Of a DNA stretch of 14,776 nucleotides, positions 1 to 6,569 are shown piece after piece. The position numbers and the translations under genes are program-made. The notes under the pieces were generated by a model that was not told where the DNA came from, ran no database searches, and was given only the letters and a program-made list of their open reading frames with translations. The stretch comes from Paramuribaculum sp. Its GTDB lineage: Bacteria; Bacteroidota; Bacteroidia; Bacteroidales; Muribaculaceae. Positions within the stretch are counted from its first letter, which is position 1. Each line of letters begins with the position of its first letter. The DNA lies in the NCBI GenBank assembly GCA_029051965.1, contig JAIDJZ010000376.1, forward strand, positions 1 to 14,776, given 5' to 3'.

Positions 1-79
1 CGCTCCTTCATCACAAGACAAAAATCACTCAGAGATATGCGACCCCAGCATTAACAAATATTGGGGAACCGGCTCTATC
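1..79. other. short non-coding left edge downstream of queC
   Basis: I see no supported gene here. Two weak inverted repeats are present: CCCCA (43-47) with TGGGG (62-66), and GAACCGG (66-72) with CCGGTTC (88-94). The second straddles the queC stop codon. Neither is followed by a T-run in the queC direction, so a terminator call is not secure. On the minus strand an ATG at 11-9 could begin the next gene of the same unit, but only about three codons lie inside the window, so it cannot be identified. Confidence 0.35.
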
Positions 80-724
80 TCAGCAGTCCGGTTCAATCCC
101 CGCCGCAATCATCGCCTCGCGCCGTTCGACGCAGGTCCCGCAGCGGCCGCAGTGAGTTTCTCCTCCCTTATAGCAGGAATAGGTCAGAGAATAGTCTACA
201 CCGATTTCCGCCCCGCGGCGCGCTATCTCCACCTTTGACATATGCGTATAGGGAGCACGCAGTTCAATCCCGTCATATGTTCCGGCACCTATCGCCCGAC
301 CCATCGACTCTATGAACTCCGGGCGACAGTCGGGATAGATCGCATGATCACCGCCATGATTGGCGATCATGACAGCTTTCAGCCCGCGGCTTTCGGCAAT
401 GCCGGCAGCCACCGACAGCATGATGCCGTTGCGGAACGGCACGACTGTCGAACGCATGTTCCCGTCCTCATAATGGCCTTCTGGAATCGCATCGGCCCCG
501 CTCAGCAGTGAACTTTCGAAATAGCGCCCTATGAATTCAAGATCGATCTCAATCAGTTCGATTCCGAGACGGCGACAGTTTTCGCGCGCGCATTCCGCTT
601 CGCGGTGATTATGGTTAGCGCCATAGTTGAAATTGACCGCTGCGGCAATCGAGTCCGCATAGTCATAGAGCATAGTTGTCGAATCCATGCCTCCCGACAA
701 CACTATCAGACAATCCTTTTCCAT
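80..724 (-). CDS. queC: 7-cyano-7-deazaguanine synthase QueC
   Basis: QueC makes preQ0 from 7-carboxy-7-deazaguanine, ammonia and ATP in the cytoplasm, a step of queuosine synthesis. The 214-residue product has the N-terminal PP-loop SGGMDS at 10-15 that binds ATP. It also has the family stretches VVPFRNG (94-100) and YPDCRPEF (130-137). A C-terminal zinc site is formed by C184, C192, C195 and C198. Length is about normal for the family, so it appears complete. The ATG at 724 is preceded by an AT-repeat tract rather than a Shine-Dalgarno site, which is usual for Bacteroidota. It lies 27 bases after queF, which acts two steps of metabolism away at most: QueC makes the substrate that QueF reduces. 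QueD and QueE are not in the window. Identification is firm. Confidence 0.96.
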   Translation of the reverse strand: MEKDCLIVLSGGMDSTTMLYDYADSIAAAVNFNYGANHNHREAECARENCRRLGIELIEIDLEFIGRYFESSLLSGADAIPEGHYEDGNMRSTVVPFRNGIMLSVAAGIAESRGLKAVMIANHGGDHAIYPDCRPEFIESMGRAIGAGTYDGIELRAPYTHMSKVEIARRGAEIGVDYSLTYSCYKGGETHCGRCGTCVERREAMIAAGIEPDC

Positions 725-751
725 ATATATATATTCAGTCAGCCGGTGGGA

Positions 752-1222
752 TTAGAAATCGTTACGGAAAGCGGCAAGCATGCGGGCCTTCACCATATCC
801 TGATGCTCCTCGTCGCCATAGTTTGCGAAGGGGTAGATCGAGATTCCGCCCCGCGGAGTGAACAGCCCTATGACCTCAATATAGCGCGGATCCATGAGTT
901 TTACGAGGTCCTTCATTATAATATTGATGCAGTCCTCGTGGAAGTCTCCGTGGTTGCGGAAACTGAACAGATAGAGTTTGAGACTCTTGCTCTCGACCAT
1001 CCGTTCGCGCGGGATATAATTGATTATGATTCTGGCAAAATCAGGCTGTCCGGTTTTCGGACAAAGTGAGGTAAACTCGGGGCATGTGAAGGTTACGAGA
1101 TACTCGTTTTCAGGATGCTTGTTGACAAACGACTCAAGCACTTCGGGTGCATATTCGGTCGGATATTTTACAGAAGTGTCTCCCAGACGAGTCACCCCTT
1201 CGAGTTGGTCTTCTGTTCTCAT
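752..1222 (-). CDS. queF: NADPH-dependent 7-cyano-7-deazaguanine reductase QueF
   Basis: QueF reduces the nitrile of preQ0 to the aminomethyl group of preQ1 with NADPH, in the cytoplasm. The 156-residue protein is the short, single-domain (type I) form. The nucleophilic cysteine is C54 in [12 protein letters not shown], and the partner aspartate is D61. The QueF signature [14 protein letters not shown] begins at residue 77, followed by H95-E96 of the substrate pocket. These positions sit one residue before the well-known Bacillus enzyme numbering, so the protein is full length. The gene lies 13 bases downstream of the glucosaminidase and 27 upstream of queC, so the two preQ steps are co-transcribed. 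preQ1 is then inserted into tRNA by Tgt, which is not in the window. I see no preQ1 riboswitch in front of it, which fits its position inside an operon. Confidence 0.96.
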   Translation of the reverse strand: MRTEDQLEGVTRLGDTSVKYPTEYAPEVLESFVNKHPENEYLVTFTCPEFTSLCPKTGQPDFARIIINYIPRERMVESKSLKLYLFSFRNHGDFHEDCINIIMKDLVKLMDPRYIEVIGLFTPRGGISIYPFANYGDEEHQDMVKARMLAAFRNDF

Positions 1223-1235
1223 CTTGATTATTCTA

Positions 1236-1955
1236 TTAATTCTTAGCGTTGAATTCTCTCAATTCTATAAATAGTTTCATTATCGATTTCGCATAGCGGT
1301 CGTTGGCGGCCCAGCGTCCGGAGAGTTCCGACCAAGTCGGCGCCACTCCGCGGGCAACGAAACGGAAACGGGGGTCGATAAGCTGCTCCCCCTCCGGAAT
1401 CGGATCGCTGCACGCATAGGCATAGAGGTGCTGGATCTGCGCCGTCACACCCTGTTCGACCGTTTCGAACGAATGGCCACGCTGGCCGCGCTTGATGACA
1501 CCCAGTCCGCAGTAGTTGTGCTGATCGGCGGTCACACTCGTTCCGTCGGCAAACCGAAACCACCCGGTTTCCAGAATGCTCTGGCAGAGCGCTACGTCAC
1601 CCCTGATCCCATAACGGCGGCCTACCTTGATGTAGGCATCGGCGATCTCGATCGGAAAATCGGGATTATGCCGCGCCACAAAGCGCTGAAGCACCTCCGC
1701 ATCAATTTCCGGCTCACCGGCGATCGGCAAGGCGACCATCATGTCAACCAGGTTCTCCCGCGACTTGGCCGGTTTTGCTCCCGCCTGCGGCTGTTCGCCA
1801 TAGTCAGGAATCTCTTCGGGCCACGCCACCTCTTCTTCTTCTTCATGTTCCATTTCTTTTCCCGTTGTTGCGGGAATTTCCGGTTTCCGTTCGGCTTCGG
1901 CCTGAAGAACGCCGAAAAACAAAACGGCAAAGACGATAATAGCTGAATGTTTCAT
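1236..1955 (-). CDS. secreted GH73-type glucosaminidase (peptidoglycan hydrolase)
   Basis: This is probably an exported N-acetylglucosaminidase that cuts peptidoglycan glycan chains. The 239-residue protein starts with a signal peptide (about 1-21, cleavage near QAEAE). A disordered acidic linker follows, with a run of consecutive glutamates at 38-42. The catalytic domain spans about 88-235. It carries the FlgJ/Bax-like pattern: [12 protein letters not shown] with the putative catalytic E129, then HNYCGLG (146-152) and [11 protein letters not shown] near the end. There is no LysM, SH3 or other wall-binding domain, and no lipobox is seen. It lies 36 bases after the carbonic anhydrase and 13 before queF. 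Its exact cleavage specificity and its biological role (cell separation or remodelling) cannot be read from the sequence. Confidence 0.88.
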   Translation of the reverse strand: MKHSAIIVFAVLFFGVLQAEAERKPEIPATTGKEMEHEEEEEVAWPEEIPDYGEQPQAGAKPAKSRENLVDMMVALPIAGEPEIDAEVLQRFVARHNPDFPIEIADAYIKVGRRYGIRGDVALCQSILETGWFRFADGTSVTADQHNYCGLGVIKRGQRGHSFETVEQGVTAQIQHLYAYACSDPIPEGEQLIDPRFRFVARGVAPTWSELSGRWAANDRYAKSIMKLFIELREFNAKN

Positions 1956-1991
1956 TGATAAATTGTTGAACGGGATCTGAACGGTGTATTT

Positions 1992-2552
1992 CTAAGCGGG
2001 AGCTTCGGGGTCGACCGCCATCAGGCTTCCGGTACGGGAGTCCATTATATAGCCTCTCACGGTCACTCCCTCCGGAGGCATCAGCGGGTGGCGCGCGACA
2101 AGGTCGACAGTTTCCTGAACCGCCGACGCAGTGTCGTCGAATCCGTGAAGCCAGCTGTCGAGATCGATTCCGCAGTGTTTCATCAGCGAGATGTTTCCGG
2201 CGGGCACACCGCGCTCCATCATCAGTTTCTGCATCTCTGCAGAATCCATGCCCTGAACACCGCAGCCCGTGTGGCCGATGATCATTATTTCATTGACACC
2301 AAGCTCATAGACTGCCACAAGCAGACTACGCATTGCGCTGTCGAAAGGATTCGTGATCGTTCCGCCAGCATTCTTTATGATCTTGACATCTCCGTTTTTC
2401 AGGCCAAGCGCGGCCGGAAGCAATTCGACAAGCCGTGTGTCCATGCAGGTGACAATCGCTATGCGCTTGTTAGGATATTTGTCGGTCAGAAAACGCTCGT
2501 AACCTTTATTCTCGACAAATGACCTGTTAAAACTGATAATTTCGTCAATCAT
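1992..2552 (-). CDS. beta-class carbonic anhydrase
   Basis: This enzyme interconverts CO2 and bicarbonate in the cytoplasm. The 186-residue protein has the beta-class zinc ligands C36, H94 and C97 (motifs CMDTR and GHTGCG). The D38-R40 catalytic dyad is in place. The stretch KIIKNAGGTITNP (57-69) is characteristic of the short bacterial subfamily related to Bacillus YvdA-like proteins. There is no signal peptide. The start ATG at 2552 lies 21 bases after the dihydroorotase stop. A plausible link to that neighbour is bicarbonate supply for carbamoyl phosphate, the first precursor of pyrimidines, but that is inference from position only. Class assignment is firm, and I give no symbol because several naming schemes exist. 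Confidence 0.94.
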   Translation of the reverse strand: MIDEIISFNRSFVENKGYERFLTDKYPNKRIAIVTCMDTRLVELLPAALGLKNGDVKIIKNAGGTITNPFDSAMRSLLVAVYELGVNEIMIIGHTGCGVQGMDSAEMQKLMMERGVPAGNISLMKHCGIDLDSWLHGFDDTASAVQETVDLVARHPLMPPEGVTVRGYIMDSRTGSLMAVDPEAPA

Positions 2553-2573
2553 TACTGCGTATTTTTAATATTG

Positions 2574-3950
2574 TCAGACATTAAGAGAGTCGTTTGAATT
2601 CAAATCAAATCTCAATTCTTTGCCGCGAACTCCTGAAAAAAGCACTCCGAACCGCCAGGCGACTTCGCCGCTGACAATCGTCATGTCGACTTTATTGTTG
2701 ACTGTCAGCCCATTGAGAGGCGTCCAGCCGCAACGACTCAGAACGTGTGCGTCAGTAATCGTGTAAGGATCACAATCGTTGTCGACCAGTACGAGGTCGG
2801 CATAATAGCCCGGACGGATGAATCCGCGGCGGTCGATGCCGTAGATTACCGCCGGATTATGGCACATCTTCTCGACAATCTCCGCTACGGTAAACACTCC
2901 CTCCTCGGCCATCTGCAACATCAGAGTCAGCGAGAACTGGATCAACGGCATTCCTGAGACAGCCGTCAGAGCTGTGCCGAGCTTCTCTTCGGCGAGATGC
3001 GGCGCATGGTCGGTCGCGATTGTATCGATCAGGCCGTTGCGCACACCTTCGCGCAATGCCTCACGGTCAGCCGGACGCTTGATTGCCGGATTGCATTTGA
3101 TCCGCGAGCCGAGCATCCCGTACTGCTCATCACTGAAAGCAAGATACTGCGGACAGGTTTCTGCTGTCACGAGTTTTCCTTCGGGAGACCCCGGCTCAAG
3201 CAGAGCCAGTTCATCGGCAGTCGATACATGAAGCAGGTGGAGGCGATGGTTCATCCGGCGGGCGGTCGCCACGGCTTTCTGCGAGGCCGAAAAGCAGACA
3301 CGATGATTGCGGATGACGGGGTGGAACTCCATCTCAAGTTCCTCGCCATAACGCTCCACGACCGCATTACGGTTGGCGTTGAGGAGAGTCTCGTCCTCGG
3401 CGTGCACGGCCATGAGGGCGGGAACCTCAGCCATTATCCGCTCCATTACTTCAAGAGAATCGACAAGCATTCCGCCTGTCGAAGATCCCATGAACAGTTT
3501 CACTCCGGCACACCGCGAATAGTCGACGTTCTTCAGCTCTTCAAGATTGTCGGCAGTCGCGCCGATAAAGAACCCGTAGTTTGCCAGACTCACTTCAGAC
3601 GCACGCCTGAGTTTATCCTCGAGCGCGCTCACAGTGACTGTCGGGGGCTTGGTGTTGGGCATGTCGACAAACGAGGTCACACCGCCGGCAACAGCCGCGC
3701 GACTCTCCGTCTCCATGTCGGCCTTGCGGGTCAGACCGGGATCACGGAAGTGGACATGGGTGTCGATGACACCGGGCAGAAGCAGACGGCCACGGCCATC
3801 GATCAGTTCGGCACCGCTCTTCAGCGATTCCTCCGGATCGCCATCGCCAACAGACCGGATGAATTCACCCTCGATTTCAACATAGCCGTGAAAAGAGCGT
3901 CCTTCGTTGACAACGTAGACATTATGGATAATTGTTCGCTTACTGTTCAT
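2574..3950 (-). CDS. pyrC: dihydroorotase (class I, amidohydrolase superfamily)
   Basis: Dihydroorotase cyclises carbamoyl-aspartate to dihydroorotate, the third step of pyrimidine synthesis. The 458-residue protein has the metal-binding HxH in DTHVHFRDPG (H65, H67). Further ligands are H183 (AVHAEDE), H241 (LLHVST) and D314 (ATDHAPH). K151 in VKLFMGSSTGG is the likely carboxylated lysine bridging two metals. VDMPNTKP at 95-102 is a dihydroorotase hallmark. Length and order of motifs are normal. The ATG at 3950 overlaps the end of the upstream glycosyltransferase gene by 11 bases, so translation may be coupled. This gene pair recurs in Bacteroidota. Allantoinase or hydantoinase are related alternatives, but the FRDPG and MPNT motifs favour dihydroorotase. 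The symbol pyrC is used in the general sense; some systems call class I enzymes by other names. Confidence 0.94.
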   Translation of the reverse strand: MNSKRTIIHNVYVVNEGRSFHGYVEIEGEFIRSVGDGDPEESLKSGAELIDGRGRLLLPGVIDTHVHFRDPGLTRKADMETESRAAVAGGVTSFVDMPNTKPPTVTVSALEDKLRRASEVSLANYGFFIGATADNLEELKNVDYSRCAGVKLFMGSSTGGMLVDSLEVMERIMAEVPALMAVHAEDETLLNANRNAVVERYGEELEMEFHPVIRNHRVCFSASQKAVATARRMNHRLHLLHVSTADELALLEPGSPEGKLVTAETCPQYLAFSDEQYGMLGSRIKCNPAIKRPADREALREGVRNGLIDTIATDHAPHLAEEKLGTALTAVSGMPLIQFSLTLMLQMAEEGVFTVAEIVEKMCHNPAVIYGIDRRGFIRPGYYADLVLVDNDCDPYTITDAHVLSRCGWTPLNGLTVNNKVDMTIVSGEVAWRFGVLFSGVRGKELRFDLNSNDSLNV

Positions 3951-4722
3951 TGAGTTTAGGATATTTTCTGAACCAACTTGAAACTTTCAGACGGATAACG
4001 CCGAAGAATGCCTCGCCGAAAATCCCACCTGACATCTTGCTTGTTCCGAGCACACGGTTGACAAACACAATCGGAACTTCCGCGATACGGAATCCGCATT
4101 TTGAAGCGGTAAATTTCATCTCGATCTGGAAAGCGTAGCCCTTGAACCGGATCTTGTCGAGCTCGATGGTGCGGAGCACATCGCGCCGGTAGCATACGAA
4201 GCCGGCCGTAGTGTCATGGACATGCATTCCGGTCACCTTTCTGACATAGACCGAGGCATAGTAGGACATTATCACGCGACCCATCGGCCAGTTGACAACA
4301 TTCACTCCGGTGACATAACGCGACCCGACGGCAACATCCGCGCCACCTTCGCTGACAGCCTTGTAGAGTTCGGGGAGTGAGTCGGGATTATGCGAGAAGT
4401 CCGCATCCATCTCGAAGATATATTCATATTGGGGTCGTTCGAGAGCCCAACGGAATCCGGCGATGTAGGCAGTTCCGAGTCCCAGTTTGCCCGAACGCTC
4501 GACGAGATGCACGCGGCCCGGATGTTCGGCCATTTTTTCGCGGACAATTCCTGCCGTTCCGTCGGGCGATCCGTCGTCGATGATCAGCACGTCCATTCTG
4601 ACAGGCTGACGCAGAACGGCATCAATAATCGCCGCGACATTCTCGCGTTCATTATAGGTCGGAATGATGACGACGCTATCAGATTCCTTCGCGCCCCACG
4701 TCAATGATGTTGATTCATTCAT
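3940..4722 (-). CDS. polyprenol-phosphate mannosyltransferase (Dpm1-type GT2)
   Basis: A family-2 glycosyltransferase that probably transfers mannose (or another hexose) from a nucleotide sugar to polyprenyl phosphate, giving a lipid-linked donor used outside the membrane. The 260-residue protein has VVIIPTYNERENV at 17-29, DDGSPDGT at 49-56 and the metal-binding D106-A-D108 in MDADFSHNP. It also has GSRY at 133-136 and the Dpm1 signature GTSKMSGG at 226-233. There are no C-terminal transmembrane helices, as in the soluble, single-domain Dpm1 group. The first 14 residues form a short extension ahead of the Rossmann core, with no alternative ATG. It lies 6 bases after the beta-barrel gene and overlaps pyrC by 11 bases. 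The sugar specificity is inferred from the family and is not provable here. Confidence 0.88.
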   Translation of the reverse strand: MNESTSLTWGAKESDSVVIIPTYNERENVAAIIDAVLRQPVRMDVLIIDDGSPDGTAGIVREKMAEHPGRVHLVERSGKLGLGTAYIAGFRWALERPQYEYIFEMDADFSHNPDSLPELYKAVSEGGADVAVGSRYVTGVNVVNWPMGRVIMSYYASVYVRKVTGMHVHDTTAGFVCYRRDVLRTIELDKIRFKGYAFQIEMKFTASKCGFRIAEVPIVFVNRVLGTSKMSGGIFGEAFFGVIRLKVSSWFRKYPKLNEQ

Positions 4723-4728
4723 CTTCGG

Positions 4729-6549
4729 TTAGAATTTATAGCTTGCCCCGATTAGTCCGGCGACGCCTTGCGACGGGAGCAGGCTGACAAGTGCATAATG
4801 ATGATTGAGAATATTTTCAACGCTACACCAGAGCGTCCATCGCGGAGTCAGACGGTAGTTGGCACCCAGCGACAGATTATTAACGCTTCCGAGCGACATC
4901 ATGTTCTGTTCCATTGACAAAGTCCCCAGGGTCCGGACCATCGCCTTTCGCGATCCGCGGAATTCCCATCCGAGGGTTACGTCGAGCGGTTCAATCGGTG
5001 TCACACGGAGATGAGCGTCGGCAACCACCCGGGCGCGGTCACGCCAGAGATAGTAGCCTCTGTTCTCCTTCTGAGGAGCCAGCTCCACGTTGCCCTTCAC
5101 CTCGAACAGACTCCGGTAGCGGTAGCCGAGACCGAGATGGAACTTGTAGCCTTTCATATTGACCTTTTCGAAAACCGACTGATAGAAGTCGAGACTAAGC
5201 GGCATCAGCCAGTCATTGGCCACAGCGTAGCCGGCCGAGATCTGCGAATAGAATCCTTTGAAGAGACCGACCGTGACGCCGACCTCTCCGTCGAGAACCA
5301 CGTGGGAGTCGCGATAGGCAAGATTCGGCATCGCATAAGGGGAGACATCGAAGAGAGTGGCCAGTGTGTTCTGCCGCTCGCCTCCGTTTGCCTTGACGTA
5401 GAGAGTCACGAAGTTGCTCGGCTTCCATGAAGCCTGTGCCGAAGGAGAAATATGAAACGCCTTGCCGGCATTGAAGGTCAGGTCGAGGTTTAGTCCGAGA
5501 TCGAGGACAATATGCTTCCACGAAGTGCGGTAGAACGGGCGGAGCGAGAGCAGGCTGTGGCCCCACGAACCCTGCGGCTCATAGATTCCGACCGGATCAT
5601 AGGGCAGAGCTCTCAGTTCGGAATAATGAGTGTTTCCGACATAAGAGAAGTTCACATCAAGTCCTGCCGCTTCGGCACCCAGCACTTTAGCGGACGCAAA
5701 AGCATTAACGGACAGGCGGTTTTCTCTGACCGGATCAAAAGCAGACGCCAGGTCGAAGATGTCGGGCAGAGGCTGCTGGGGGTTCATTGACTGCGGTCCG
5801 ATTATGTGATTGCCATAGGCGAAATGACCATATCTGAGACCGATCCCTGTGTCCCACTTTCCGTGGGTCATTGTCCATAACGACTGAAGATTGAGTCGGT
5901 GGACATTCTGGTTCTTCATTGCGGGAACAAGAACCGAGGTCTCTTCTTCGGTCTTATAGGAGGGGGTGTTGTAGGCAGCGAAAGTGTAGTCAAGCGCCAC
6001 GTCGACAAACGATTCCCGTCCGACCGCGCTGTGCAGGGCGGCCCCGACAGTGGCGACGTTCTTGCGCATTCTCACACTTGAGAACGGGACTCCGTTTCCG
6101 GCAAACGGCATGTCGGCGCGGTAGCTCCGTCCGTCATACTGCATCCATCCGTTCAGTCGCACTCGGTCGTTGTCGATGAATTTGTAGCCGGCCGACGCCC
6201 CTAAGTTAAACGCGGGGAAATAGCCCAGCCCGGCGTAGCCTCTGTAGGGCGAACGGTAGATCGTATCGGCATAGGCTGCCGGGGCAAGCGACGCGATCGA
6301 TGACGGCACATCGACCCTGATCTGCCGGCTGCCATAGGTCAGCGACTGACTTTTCATAGCCGGCATAGAGACCGACGGTGTTATATTGAGTCTGACCGCA
6401 TCGGTCGGCCGCACCTCTTCATGGTGGGCCACTGTTATTTCCTGATTGAGATTCTCCTGGGCGGAGACTGCTCCGCAGGCAGTCAGCAGCATGGCAAAAG
6501 CGGCATAACGGCGCAAATATGTCATGATTTTATTCCTTGTGGTTGACAT
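4729..6549 (-). CDS. plug-less outer-membrane beta-barrel protein
   Basis: A predicted outer-membrane barrel of 606 residues. The N-terminus has a basic stretch and hydrophobic core with likely cleavage after VSAQ (near residue 31). A short polar N-terminal segment follows. The remainder alternates hydrophobic and polar residues rich in Y, W and G (for example YAGLGYFPAFNLGASAGYKF), as barrel strands do. It ends in GASYKF, a terminal phenylalanine as expected for Bam-dependent insertion, and the last strands (ENILNHHYAL) resemble TonB-dependent receptor C-termini. No plug domain or TonB box is visible, so calling it a TonB receptor would overstate the case. A second ATG at 6525 has an AAGGA element 8 bases upstream and yields a cleaner signal peptide; it may be the true start (598 residues). 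The TPR protein gene lies 20 bases upstream, suggesting joint function. Confidence 0.82.
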   Translation of the reverse strand: MSTTRNKIMTYLRRYAAFAMLLTACGAVSAQENLNQEITVAHHEEVRPTDAVRLNITPSVSMPAMKSQSLTYGSRQIRVDVPSSIASLAPAAYADTIYRSPYRGYAGLGYFPAFNLGASAGYKFIDNDRVRLNGWMQYDGRSYRADMPFAGNGVPFSSVRMRKNVATVGAALHSAVGRESFVDVALDYTFAAYNTPSYKTEEETSVLVPAMKNQNVHRLNLQSLWTMTHGKWDTGIGLRYGHFAYGNHIIGPQSMNPQQPLPDIFDLASAFDPVRENRLSVNAFASAKVLGAEAAGLDVNFSYVGNTHYSELRALPYDPVGIYEPQGSWGHSLLSLRPFYRTSWKHIVLDLGLNLDLTFNAGKAFHISPSAQASWKPSNFVTLYVKANGGERQNTLATLFDVSPYAMPNLAYRDSHVVLDGEVGVTVGLFKGFYSQISAGYAVANDWLMPLSLDFYQSVFEKVNMKGYKFHLGLGYRYRSLFEVKGNVELAPQKENRGYYLWRDRARVVADAHLRVTPIEPLDVTLGWEFRGSRKAMVRTLGTLSMEQNMMSLGSVNNLSLGANYRLTPRWTLWCSVENILNHHYALVSLLPSQGVAGLIGASYKF

Positions 6550-6569
6550 TGTTTTAGAGCATTGGTGGA

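Noticed and set aside
43..94. Possible terminator after queC
   Set aside because: The stems are short, overlap each other, and no T-run follows in the minus direction.
86..108. tRNA-like T-arm sequence GGTTCAATCCCC on the plus strand
   Set aside because: It is inside the queC coding end (codons for GIEPD), and no acceptor stem, anticodon arm or D-arm surrounds it.
2997..3953. 318-codon open frame antisense to pyrC
   Set aside because: It lies entirely over a gene with clear catalytic motifs, has no recognisable domain, and is the kind of long antisense frame that codon bias produces.
4729..6549. TonB-dependent receptor label for the barrel protein
   Set aside because: Only the C-terminal strands resemble those receptors; no plug domain or TonB box is visible.
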